A DNA stretch of 64,000 bases from Streptomyces sp. NBC_00306 (lineage in GTDB: Bacteria; Actinomycetota; Actinomycetes; Streptomycetales; Streptomycetaceae). Location of the stretch: positions 6,510,001-6,574,000 of the forward strand of contig NZ_CP108032.1 in the NCBI RefSeq assembly GCF_036169555.1, read 5' to 3'. The notes under the pieces were generated by a model, which searched no databases, had not been told where the DNA came from, and saw only the letters and a list, made by a program, of their open reading frames with translations. Positions 43,708-51,354 of the stretch are shown here, piece by piece. Position numbers and translations under genes: made by a program. How positions within the stretch are numbered: position 1 is the stretch's first letter; the number at the start of each line of letters is the position of its first letter.

Positions 43708-44010
43708 GTGAACACCCCAGCTGCCCCGGCCCCCACCCACCGCGTCCAGATCGAGTACTGCACCCAGTGCCGCTGGCTCCCCCGTGCCGCGTGGCTGGCG
43801 CAGGAGTTGCTCACCACCTTCGAGGCCGAGCTGGACGAGCTCGCTCTCAAGCCCGGGACCGGTGGGGTGTTCGTCGTGCGGGTCGACGGTGACGTCGTGT
43901 GGGACCGGCGCGAGCACGGGTTTCCCGAGCCGACCGCCGTCAAGCGGCTCGTGCGGGACCGCGTGGCGCCCGGGCGGACGCTCGGGCACTCCGACAGGTC
44001 GGCGGAGTAG
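43708..44010 (+). CDS. SelT/SelW/SelH (Rdx)-family thioredoxin-fold protein
   Basis: The 100-aa protein has the CxxC redox motif in IEYCTQCRWLPRAAWLAQELL, in the position where eukaryotic homologues carry selenocysteine, followed by GGVFVVRVDGDVVWDRREHGFPE. GTG 43708. It shares a terminator with convergent malate synthase. Confidence 0.88.
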   Translation: MNTPAAPAPTHRVQIEYCTQCRWLPRAAWLAQELLTTFEAELDELALKPGTGGVFVVRVDGDVVWDRREHGFPEPTAVKRLVRDRVAPGRTLGHSDRSAE

Positions 44011-44034
44011 ACGGCCGTCCCGGGCCGGACACGA

Positions 44035-44070
44035 CGACGCCCCCGGTGCTGTGCGGTACCGGGGGCGTCG
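44035..44070. terminator. Bidirectional terminator between the SelW-like gene and malate synthase
   Basis: Perfect 13-bp arms CGACGCCCCCGGT (44035-44047) and ACCGGGGGCGTCG (44058-44070), between convergent stop codons. Confidence 0.88.
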
Positions 44071-44084
44071 ATGCGATACGAGGG

Positions 44085-45707
44085 TCAGCCGCGGAGCTGC
44101 TCGTACGCCGACAGCGTGAGGAAGTCCTCGTAGTCCTCGTCCAGCGCCACCCTCAGCAGCAGGTCGTGCGCCTGCTGCCAGTTGCCGGACTCGAAGGCCT
44201 CGTCGCCCAACTCGGAGCGGATCGCGGCCAGTTCCTCCGCCGCGACCTTGCGTGCCAGTTCCGGCGTGGCTCGCTCGCCGTTCTCGAAGACCACGCCCGC
44301 GTTGATCCACTGCCAGATCTGCGAGCGGGAGATCTCGGCGGTGGCCGCGTCCTCCATCAGGTTGAAGATGGCGACCGCGCCCAGGCCCCGCAGCCAGGCC
44401 TCGATGTAGCGGATGCCGACCTGGACGGCGTTGCGCAGGCCGTCGTACGTCGGCTTGGCGTCGAGGGAGTCGATCGCGATCAGGTCGCCGGGAGCCACCG
44501 AGACGTCCTCGCGCAGCCGGTCCTTCTGGTTGGGCTTGGTGCCCAGGACCGCGTCGAAGGAGGCCATCGCGATCGGGACCAGGTCCGGGTGCGCGACCCA
44601 GGAGCCGTCGAAGCCGTCGCCCGCCTCGCGGTCCTTGTCGGCCTTGACCTTCTCGAAGGCGACCTTGTTGACCTCGGCGTCACGCCGGGACGGGATGAAC
44701 GCCGCCATGCCGCCGATGGCGTGCGCGCCGCGCTTGTGGCAGGTGCGGACGAGCAGTTCGGTGTACGCGCGCATGAACGGCGCCGTCATCGTCACCGCAT
44801 TGCGGTCCGGCAGCACGAACTTCTCGCCGCCGTCCCGGAAGTTCTTGACGATCGAGAAGAGGTAGTCCCAGCGGCCCGCGTTCAACCCCGCGGCGTGGTC
44901 ACGCAGTTCGTAGAGGATCTCCTCCATCTCGTACGCGGCGGTGATCGTCTCGATCAGGACGGTCGCGCGGACGGTGCCCTGCGGGACGCCGACGTAGTCC
45001 TGGGCGAAGACGAAGATGTCGTTCCAGAGGCGGGCCTCCAGGTGCGACTCCGTCTTCGGCAGATAGAAGTACGGACCCTTGCCGAGGTCGATCAGCCGCT
45101 TGGCGTTGTGGAAGAAGTAGAGGCCGAAGTCGACCAGCGCGCCGGGGACCGGGCGGCTGTCGAGCTGGAGGTGGCGTTCGTCGAGGTGCCAGCCGCGGGG
45201 GCGCATCACGACGGTCGCGAGCTCGCCGGCGGGCTTCAGGGCGTACGACTTCCCGGACTTCGGGTCGGTGAAGTCGATACGGCGCTCGTAGGCGTCGATC
45301 AGATTGAGCTGGCCGAGGACCACGTTCTCCCACGTGGGGGCCGAAGCGTCCTCGAAGTCGGCGAGCCATACCTTGGCGCCCGAGTTGAGGGCGTTGATGG
45401 TCATCTTGCGGTCGGTCGGACCGGTGATCTCCACGCGGCGGTCGTTCAGTGCCGCGGGTGCCGGGGCGACCTTCCAGGAGTCGTCCGCGCGGATGGCGGC
45501 CGTGTCCGGGAGGAAGTCCAGCGTGGAGGTGCGGGCGATCTCGGCGCGGCGTTCGCCGCGGCGGGCGAGCAGTTCGTCACGCCGGGGCGTGAACCGCCGG
45601 TGCAGCTCGGCCACGAAGGTGAGTGCCGCGTCCGTGAGGACCTCTTCCTGCCGGGGCAGGGGCTCGGCTTCGACGATGGCCAGCGGGGACGGCGCTGGTG
45701 CGGACAT
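44085..45707 (-). CDS. aceB: Malate synthase A
   Basis: The 540-aa enzyme condenses glyoxylate and acetyl-CoA to malate. Type A length and signatures are present: VWLADFEDASAPTWENVV, VVMRPRGWHLDERHL (catalytic Arg), YFYLPKTESHLEARLWNDIF, and NVFRDGG-type KNFRDGGEKFVLPDRNAV; catalytic Asp is in NLMEDAATAEISRSQIWQW. No isocitrate lyase is adjacent, so it most likely handles ureide-derived glyoxylate. Upstream it carries both the paired IclR-type operators and a TTCAACA-like box, tying it to the allantoin regulon. Confidence 0.95.
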   Translation of the reverse strand: MSAPAPSPLAIVEAEPLPRQEEVLTDAALTFVAELHRRFTPRRDELLARRGERRAEIARTSTLDFLPDTAAIRADDSWKVAPAPAALNDRRVEITGPTDRKMTINALNSGAKVWLADFEDASAPTWENVVLGQLNLIDAYERRIDFTDPKSGKSYALKPAGELATVVMRPRGWHLDERHLQLDSRPVPGALVDFGLYFFHNAKRLIDLGKGPYFYLPKTESHLEARLWNDIFVFAQDYVGVPQGTVRATVLIETITAAYEMEEILYELRDHAAGLNAGRWDYLFSIVKNFRDGGEKFVLPDRNAVTMTAPFMRAYTELLVRTCHKRGAHAIGGMAAFIPSRRDAEVNKVAFEKVKADKDREAGDGFDGSWVAHPDLVPIAMASFDAVLGTKPNQKDRLREDVSVAPGDLIAIDSLDAKPTYDGLRNAVQVGIRYIEAWLRGLGAVAIFNLMEDAATAEISRSQIWQWINAGVVFENGERATPELARKVAAEELAAIRSELGDEAFESGNWQQAHDLLLRVALDEDYEDFLTLSAYEQLRG

Positions 45708-45821
45708 GAGCTGTCACTTCCTTCAGCGGGCGATGCCTGACGGCCGCCGGGCGCAGGGGTACGGCACTCGGTGCCGCAAGAGCCGAGATGCGGTCGCGGG
45801 CGCTTGTGTGGTGTCGGGCGC

Positions 45822-45857
45822 TTCTGACCAGTGGATAGTAGTTTCCTCATGGTGGAA
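45822..45857. promoter_or_regulatory. Paired operators upstream of aceB, 21-bp spacing
   Basis: TTCTGACCAGTGGAT (45822-45836) and TTCCTCATGGTGGAA (45843-45857) have the 5-5-5 palindrome layout of the sites before hyi and in the allR/allB interval, again exactly 21 bp apart. The first departs from the pattern at its last base. Binding by the IclR regulator is inferred. Confidence 0.7.
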
Positions 45858-45858
45858 G

Positions 45859-45875
45859 TTCAATGGTTTGTTGAT
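45859..45875. promoter_or_regulatory. Degenerate TTCAACA-type box upstream of aceB
   Basis: The site TTCAATGGTTTGTTGAT matches the catalase + strand-like form TTCAACAGTTTGTTGAA at 14 of 17 positions. It adjoins the IclR-type pair, unlike the arrangement at allB where they are ~155 bp apart. Confidence 0.45.
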
Positions 45876-45959
45876 ATCGAGATTCTCCGGGTCGACAGAC
45901 CATGGCTCTGAGTGCCACGCCGTTCACTCAAGGTGTGCCGTCTGCTCAGGGTGTGCCGG

Positions 45960-46565
45960 TCATTCAAGGCGCGCCAGATCCTCGGTCGTGTCGATGTCGT
46001 ACGCCTCCGCGATGTCGCCGCACTCGACGAGCTCGATCGCGTCGGCGTGTTCCTTCAGATACGCGCGGGCGCCGCGATCGCCCACCGCGCTCGCCGCGAT
46101 CGCCTTCCAGCGATCCGCCCCGAACAGCACCGGGTGCCCGCGTTCCCCGTTGTACGAGGCCGCGACGAGCGCGTCCCGGGACCGGTACGCGGCCCGCACC
46201 CGTGCCACCGCGGGTGCGCCGATCCCCGGCTGGTCCACCAGGCAGACGAGCGCCGCGTCCGCGGGCGTCGCGGTCAGGGATTCCAGTCCGGTGCGCAGCG
46301 ACGACCCCATGCCGTCCTGCCAGTCCGCGTTGTCGACGACGACGCAGCCGGACAGATCGGCCTCCTGTCGTACGTGGTCGGCCGCCGCGCCGAGGACCAC
46401 GTGCACGGTCTCGCAGCCGCCCTCGCGCAGCACCCGTACCGCGTGCTCCACCAGTGGCCGCCCGCGGTGCGACAGCAGTGCCTTCGGGCGGCCGCCGAGA
46501 CGCCGTCCGCCGCCCGCGGCGAGCAGCAGTCCGGCGACGACGGGTTCGTTCGGTGCATGTGCCAT
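45960..46565 (-). CDS. MocA/MobA-like nucleotidyltransferase
   Basis: The 201-aa protein has the NTP-transferase motif LLLAAGGGRRLGGRPKALL, CVVVDNADWQDGMGSSLRTGL and CLVDQPGIG (DQP), typical of molybdenum cofactor cytidylyltransferases. Such enzymes mature the cofactor of xanthine dehydrogenase, which would supply urate to this pathway; the dehydrogenase is not in the window. It is upstream of aceB on the same strand with 252 bp between. Confidence 0.85.
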   Translation of the reverse strand: MAHAPNEPVVAGLLLAAGGGRRLGGRPKALLSHRGRPLVEHAVRVLREGGCETVHVVLGAAADHVRQEADLSGCVVVDNADWQDGMGSSLRTGLESLTATPADAALVCLVDQPGIGAPAVARVRAAYRSRDALVAASYNGERGHPVLFGADRWKAIAASAVGDRGARAYLKEHADAIELVECGDIAEAYDIDTTEDLARLE

Positions 46566-46826
46566 GAGGACTCCTTACCTCAAATATGGGTGAAGCGCTG
46601 GGCGTCCGGCACTCCGGCGTCCCCTGCTGAAGTTCGCGGTGGGGCACGCGAGTCGATGAGTGGGTGCGCCCCTCGCACACCTCCGCCGAGGGCCACCCGC
46701 AGTCGCAGCATTCCGCAGGCGGGTCCACGCGCAGGCGCCGGTGGCCGTGCCCACGCCGCAGTACGCTGTCCGCCGCAGCGGCACGCGATCGGCGTGCCCA
46801 CAGGTCACCTCGCGCCCGCCACGGCA

Positions 46827-47027
46827 ATGAAGAAGTCCGGTCGCGATCCGGCCATCGCCCTCGTCGCCACCGTCGTGCTCGGCGCGCTTGTCGGCGGCGG
46901 AGTGTTCCTGGCGCTCTCCGGCCGGAACGACGACAAGGAACGCTGCGGCGCGGCGCCACCGACCCTGTACGGCCGACGTCCTGAATTCGGTCCGTGCGGT
47001 GGCGCGCACGGACCCGTATGGCGTTAA
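46827..47027 (+). CDS. Possible small single-TM protein
   Basis: The 66-aa frame MKKSGRDPAIALVATVVLGALVG... has a clear hydrophobic segment (residues 9-31), then a Cys-containing tail. A 9-bp perfect inverted repeat (46990-46998/47005-47013) lies in its last codons, and there is no strong ribosome site. The start looks real but the end may be disrupted. The flanking 46566-46826 and 47028-47102 hold nothing else I can support. Confidence 0.35.
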   Translation: MKKSGRDPAIALVATVVLGALVGGGVFLALSGRNDDKERCGAAPPTLYGRRPEFGPCGGAHGPVWR

Positions 47028-47102
47028 CTGGCCCGCGACCCTGGGTGTCCGGCCGGCGACGGTCGGTCAGAGGCGGCACGACGATGTGCGAGGGGGAGAG
47101 CT

Positions 47103-47414
47103 TTGTTGCGGAGCGTGGGGCAGACGCGGGTGACAGGGAGCGGCGAGGACCCGAGAACGACGGAGCTGCGCGCTGCCGTCGCCCGGCTCCGCCGTGAACT
47201 CGCCGGTCATCCGGCGGAGTTCTCCGACCGGGACATCGCCGAGGACGAACTCGCCGTGCTGGCGGCGATGGTCGCGGCCGGCGACCCGGAGATCCCCCGG
47301 ATGCGGCGGTCGCTGCTGCTGATCGCCGGGGCGATCGGTTCGGTGAGCGCGCTGGCGCCGGCGCTGATGCAGGTACGCAACGCGATGGACCTCTTCGGCG
47401 AGGTGCCGCGCTAG
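47103..47414 (+). CDS. DUF5955 family protein
   Basis: The 103-aa Streptomyces family protein has DRDIAEDELAVLAAMVAAGDPEIPRMRRSLLLIAGAIGSVSALAPAL as the conserved block. A GGGGGAGAG site precedes TTG 47103; GTG 47130 is an alternative start. Function unknown. Confidence 0.75.
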   Translation: MLRSVGQTRVTGSGEDPRTTELRAAVARLRRELAGHPAEFSDRDIAEDELAVLAAMVAAGDPEIPRMRRSLLLIAGAIGSVSALAPALMQVRNAMDLFGEVPR

Positions 47415-47513
47415 CCGGTGCCGGTACCGGTGGAGGTACGGCTCCTGCGCGCCGCCGCGCAGCGCAGGGCAGGTTCGTACGCGGGACGGGCAGGACCCGC
47501 ACCTGGGCCGTAC

Positions 47514-47550
47514 CCGCCGCCGGCCGGGCGATGTACCCGGCCGGCGGCGG
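47514..47550. terminator. Bidirectional terminator
   Basis: Perfect 15-bp arms CCGCCGCCGGCCGGG (47514-47528) and 47536-47550 with a 7-nt loop, 2 nt from the stop of the convergent small membrane gene. Confidence 0.85.
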
Positions 47551-47552
47551 AG

Positions 47553-47696
47553 TCACTTCACGAGCAGGTGCAGCAGGGTGACGACGGCGATGCCGACGAG
47601 GAGTGCCGTACCGGCCGCGGGGTGAAGGAGCGCGATGTACGTCGCGCCGGCACCGGCGAGCATCAGGACGGCGGTACGTGTGTCGAGGCCGTTCAT
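47553..47696 (-). CDS. 47-aa two-segment membrane protein
   Basis: MNGLDTRTAVLMLAGAG begins two hydrophobic segments (residues ~9-26 and ~29-46). ATG 47696 has a strong GGGGGAG site 7-8 nt upstream, and a strong terminator lies just after the stop, so it is probably a real small gene. Function unknown. Confidence 0.65.
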   Translation of the reverse strand: MNGLDTRTAVLMLAGAGATYIALLHPAAGTALLVGIAVVTLLHLLVK

Positions 47697-47928
47697 CGGC
47701 GGCTCCCCCTGACATCTTCGGAACCCGCTCCGCCGTGGGCGGCGGGGACTCGGTACGTCGGCATGCTGATCTCCGTCTCCGTGCCTTCGGGCTGTCGGCA
47801 CGGGAAGACTGTGCGGCCGGATCGTACGGTTCGGACTTGTCCGGTGTGTTCTCGCAGGTAAGGTCCGGAAAACGGTGATGTTGTCCCGGGACGGAGTGGA
47901 CAACCGGGGCAGCCACGCAGGGGGACAC

Positions 47929-50073
47929 GTGACCGCGCGCAATCGGGGAGGCAGGCCCTGGGGGCCGATCCGGGCGGAGAGCCGAGAAGCCGAGGTGCTC
48001 GCCCTCTTTCTGCGCGCACAGGTCGACGCCAGCGGCAAGACGCTGACGACGCTTGCCGAACAGGTCCATGTGTCCAAGTCGCAGATCAGTCAGCAACTGG
48101 CCGGGAAGGTCCCCGGCCGGCGATTCGTGACCGACCTGATCCGCGCCACGATTCCCGAGCCACGGCTGCGCGAGCGGCGGCTGGACGAGGCCGGGAAACT
48201 CCTCCGGGCCGCTCTCAGTCCTTCGCCGGACAGGACGTCTTCCGCCCCCGTGCGTTCACCGGCTCTGGAGCTCGCCGAGGCCCGTGCCCAGCAGGTCGAC
48301 GTCTACGACCGGCTCACGCGCTCGCTGGAACAGCAGAACCAGCTCAGGGAAGCCGCCGGCAACTCCGCCAAGCTCGTCATGGTCCTGCTGACGATGATCA
48401 ACAAGTTGGAGGGGCGGATCAGCGACCTGGCCGACGAGCGCGATCGGCTCCGCGCCTCCCACGCCGATCCCACGGTCCTGCGGCAGACACAGCACCGGCT
48501 CACCCGCGCCCGGGAGCAGGAGCAGCGGGCCGAACAGGAACTTCAGCGCGCGCAGGAGAAGCAGCGACAGGCGGAGGAGCTCGCCGAGCGGGTTCAGGCC
48601 CGCGTCGACGAACTCACCGACCAGCTGGACCGGCTGCGCTCGGGTGCCGCCGACGGAACACCCGACGAAGACCGCCGCGCGGTGCCCCGGCCGGTGCAGG
48701 CCCGCGGAGCCGCGGACCCGGTCGGCGACGACATCGAGCAGGCTCTCCGCAGGGCATCCGCCGTCAACGACCAGGACGGCCACGTACTGAGGGACATCGC
48801 GCAGGACTTTGCCCAGGACCCCGCCGAGGTTGTCCCGGAAGAGGAGCCGGACAACCCCGCAAGCGGCCATTTCTCCGAGGACAACGTCAAGACCATCTGG
48901 CCCGCGATCGTCGCGGCCGGACAGATCAGGGGCGACTACCGGGAAGCGGTCCGGCTGAGCACCCTCCTTGTCGCCGCCTCGAAGAAGACGGGCCGACCGG
49001 AGGACCCGCTCACGCTGGCAGTGCGGCACACGCTCGCGCACTGGCGGGGCAAGGCAGGTGACGCTTCCGGCGCGGCGGAGGCCTTCACCGAGCTGCTCTC
49101 CGTGCGGAAGCGCGTACTGGGTCCGGAGCACCCCGACACGCTGGCCACCCGGCACAACCTCGCCGGTCTGCGAGGTGAGGCGGGCGACGTGGCCGGCGCG
49201 GTCGGGGCTTTCGCCGAGCTGGTCCCGGTGCTCGACCGGGTGATGGGTCCGGAACACCCCGCCACGCTGGCCACCCGGCACAACCTGGCCAACTGGCGCG
49301 GGCAGGCGGGGGATGCCGCCGGCGCGGTGAAGGCTTTCGGCGAGCTGCTTCCCGTGGTGGTGCGGGTATTGGGCCCGGAGCACGCGGACACGCTGGCCGT
49401 CCGGCACAGCTTCGCTGTCTGGCGAGGTGAGGCGGGCGACGCGGCCGACGCGGTGGAGGCCCTCGCCGAGCTGCTGCCGGTGCATGTCCGGGTGCTCGGC
49501 CCGGATCACCCGGAGGTGCTCACCACCCGGCACCTTCTCGGCTGGTGGCGGGGCGAGGTGGGAGATGTGTCCGGCGCTGTCGCGGCCCTGTCCGAGCTGC
49601 TTCCGGTACAGGAGCGGGTACTGGGTCCGGAGCATCCGCGCACGCTCGCCACCCGGCACGAGGCCGCCCGCTGGCAGGGTGAGGCCGGCAACGCCGTCGG
49701 CGCGGTACGGGCCTTGGCCGAGCTGCTCCAGGTGCGCGAGCGGACGCTGGGGCCGGAACACCCGGTCACTCTGGAGAACCGTCGCCACCTCGTGCGGTAC
49801 GAAGGCCTGGCAGGTGATGTGGCCGGTGCGGTCGCAGCGTTCGCCGAGCTGCTTCCGGTGCAGGAGCGGGTACTGGGTCCGGAGCATCCGCGGACGCTCG
49901 CCACGCGGCACGAGCTCGCCGGTCTGCGGGGTGTGCTCGGTGACATCCCGGGTCAGGTCAAGGCCTGGGCCGAGCTGCTTCCGGTGCAGGAGCGGGTGCT
50001 GGGGCCGAAGCACCCGGACACGCTCGCCACCCGGAACAAGCTGCTCCGCCGGCGCCTCCAGGCACCTGGCTGA
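47929..50073 (+). CDS. HTH and coiled-coil protein with C-terminal TPR array
   Basis: The 714-aa protein has an N-terminal XRE-like HTH (LTTLAEQVHVSKSQISQQLAG), a coiled coil at ~150-230 rich in Glu/Gln/Arg, an acidic linker, and about nine 42-residue TPR_10-type units (VLGPEHPDTLATRHNLAGLRGEAGDVAGAV pattern). The units give 126-bp near-identical DNA repeats between 49090 and 50030. GTG 47929 has AGGGGGAC upstream. Similar proteins act as signalling or defence-linked regulators; the function here is unknown. Confidence 0.8.
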   Translation: MTARNRGGRPWGPIRAESREAEVLALFLRAQVDASGKTLTTLAEQVHVSKSQISQQLAGKVPGRRFVTDLIRATIPEPRLRERRLDEAGKLLRAALSPSPDRTSSAPVRSPALELAEARAQQVDVYDRLTRSLEQQNQLREAAGNSAKLVMVLLTMINKLEGRISDLADERDRLRASHADPTVLRQTQHRLTRAREQEQRAEQELQRAQEKQRQAEELAERVQARVDELTDQLDRLRSGAADGTPDEDRRAVPRPVQARGAADPVGDDIEQALRRASAVNDQDGHVLRDIAQDFAQDPAEVVPEEEPDNPASGHFSEDNVKTIWPAIVAAGQIRGDYREAVRLSTLLVAASKKTGRPEDPLTLAVRHTLAHWRGKAGDASGAAEAFTELLSVRKRVLGPEHPDTLATRHNLAGLRGEAGDVAGAVGAFAELVPVLDRVMGPEHPATLATRHNLANWRGQAGDAAGAVKAFGELLPVVVRVLGPEHADTLAVRHSFAVWRGEAGDAADAVEALAELLPVHVRVLGPDHPEVLTTRHLLGWWRGEVGDVSGAVAALSELLPVQERVLGPEHPRTLATRHEAARWQGEAGNAVGAVRALAELLQVRERTLGPEHPVTLENRRHLVRYEGLAGDVAGAVAAFAELLPVQERVLGPEHPRTLATRHELAGLRGVLGDIPGQVKAWAELLPVQERVLGPKHPDTLATRNKLLRRRLQAPG

Positions 50074-50146
50074 ACTCCGAGGGCGCTGGGCGCTCGGGGC
50101 AATGCGTGGGTCAGCGCAATCCGCCGGGATCCGTCAGCCGTTCCCG

Positions 50147-50950
50147 TCAGCCGTTCCCGCCGGCCGTGTTCGCCAGCGCCGTCGACAGGTCCTGCGCGAC
50201 CTCCTGGAGGATCGGGACGATCCTCTCCGTGGCCGCCTCGGTGACCCGTCCGGCCGGGCCGGAGATGGAGACCGCCGCGGCCGTCGGTGAGTTCGGTACG
50301 GACACCGCGAGGCAGCGCACGCCGATCTCCTGCTCGTTGTCGTCCACCGCGTACCCACTGGCCCGGACCAGCTCCAGCGCGTCCAGGAAGCCCTCGGGGG
50401 TGGTGATCGTCTTCTCGGTGGCGGCCGGCATGCCCGTCCTCGCCAGCAGGGCCCGCACCTCGTCCGGCGGGGTGTGGGCCAGGAGCGCCTTGCCCACACC
50501 CGTGGAGTGCGGCAGGACCCGCCGGCCGACCTCGGTGAACATGCGCATGGAGTGCTTGGACGGCACCTGGGCCACGTAGACGATCTCGTCGCCGTCGAGC
50601 AGCGCCATGTTCGCCGTCTCGCCGGTCTCCTCGACCAGGCGGGCCAGATAGGGACGCGCCCAGGTCCCGAGCAGCCGTGACGCGGACTCGCCGAGACGGA
50701 TGAGCCGGGGGCCGAGCGCGTAACGGCGGTTCGACTGCTGGCGTACATAACCGCAGGCCACGAGCGTGCGCATCAGGCGGTGGATCGTGGGCAGCGGCAG
50801 ACCGCTGCTGGCGGAGAGTTCGCTCAGTCCGACCTCGCCGCCCGCGTCGGCCATTCTCTCGAGCAGGTCGAAGGCACGCTCCAGGGACTGCACGCCGCCG
50901 CTGTTCGCGGCCTTGGCTGCATCGGTGGTGCTGGCGCTGGACGTCGGCAC
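50147..50950 (-). CDS. allR: IclR-family transcriptional regulator, AllR-like repressor of allantoin catabolism
   Basis: The 267-aa protein has an N-terminal winged helix (VQSLERAFDLLERMADAGGEVGLSELSASSGLPLPTIHRLMRTL) and a C-terminal IclR effector domain (YLARLVEETGETANMALLDGDEIVYVAQ, GVGKALLAHTPPDE, DDNEQEIGVRCLAVSVPN). GTG 50950 is preferred for its AAAGGA site; a TTG 30 nt upstream is possible. It is divergent from allB-alc; the interval holds the paired operators. In S. coelicolor an IclR protein in this position represses allantoin genes and responds to pathway intermediates. Confidence 0.88.
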   Translation of the reverse strand: MPTSSASTTDAAKAANSGGVQSLERAFDLLERMADAGGEVGLSELSASSGLPLPTIHRLMRTLVACGYVRQQSNRRYALGPRLIRLGESASRLLGTWARPYLARLVEETGETANMALLDGDEIVYVAQVPSKHSMRMFTEVGRRVLPHSTGVGKALLAHTPPDEVRALLARTGMPAATEKTITTPEGFLDALELVRASGYAVDDNEQEIGVRCLAVSVPNSPTAAAVSISGPAGRVTEAATERIVPILQEVAQDLSTALANTAGGNG

Positions 50951-51113
50951 GGCAACGGTCCTTTCGGGCAGGGCGGGCAAGTCAGCAGCCTACCGGGCAG
51001 CTGCGACCGGCACACTGCTCCCTTCACGGCGTCTCTGCCGGTCAGGTGGTGTTTGTCCCTGTGTCGGCGGAGACCTCCGAGGCACTGCGACGCCCGCCTT
51101 GGTTGAAGCAACG

Positions 51114-51149
51114 TTCTGCTTTGTGAAATCTTACTTCCACTTTGTGGAA
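51114..51149. promoter_or_regulatory. Paired operators in the allR/allB interval, 21-bp spacing
   Basis: TTCTGCTTTGTGAAA (51114-51128) and TTCCACTTTGTGGAA (51135-51149; perfect 5-bp arms) lie 21 bp apart, matching the pairs before hyi and aceB. They are 164 bp from the allR start and about 205 bp from allB. Autoregulation plus control of allB is the simplest reading. Confidence 0.75.
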
Positions 51150-51303
51150 ACGTCCAAGGTGCTGGTCCGGGCTCGGCGGATCGACGCCTCCGGGGTGGTT
51201 GGCTCGCGCGCGTGCGGTCCGGGGGGATGATCCCTTCGCAGGTCACGGGGGCTTCGGTAACCCGGAGGGGTCTTGACGGACCGCACCGAGGAGTGAAGAC
51301 TCC

Positions 51304-51320
51304 TTCAACAGTTCGTTGAA
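51304..51320. promoter_or_regulatory. TTCAACA-type operator before allB
   Basis: The site TTCAACAGTTCGTTGAA (outer 5-bp arms perfect) lies 34 bp upstream of the allantoinase start, a position overlapping or just downstream of a likely promoter. It is the most symmetric of the four copies in the window. Confidence 0.65.
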
Positions 51321-51354
51321 TTTTTGCCGCACGGAACGGAAGTGAGGGGCACGG

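Noticed and set aside
45964..48096. A 710-aa minus-strand open frame spanning several small genes
   Set aside because: Arg/Pro-rich, in the antisense frame typical of high-GC DNA, and it overlaps recognised genes (MocA-like, DUF5955, 47-aa membrane protein) with good starts.
49090..50030. Regularly spaced repeats that could suggest a CRISPR array
   Set aside because: The 126-bp period encodes 42-residue TPR units in one open frame; there are no short identical repeats with unique spacers and no cas genes.
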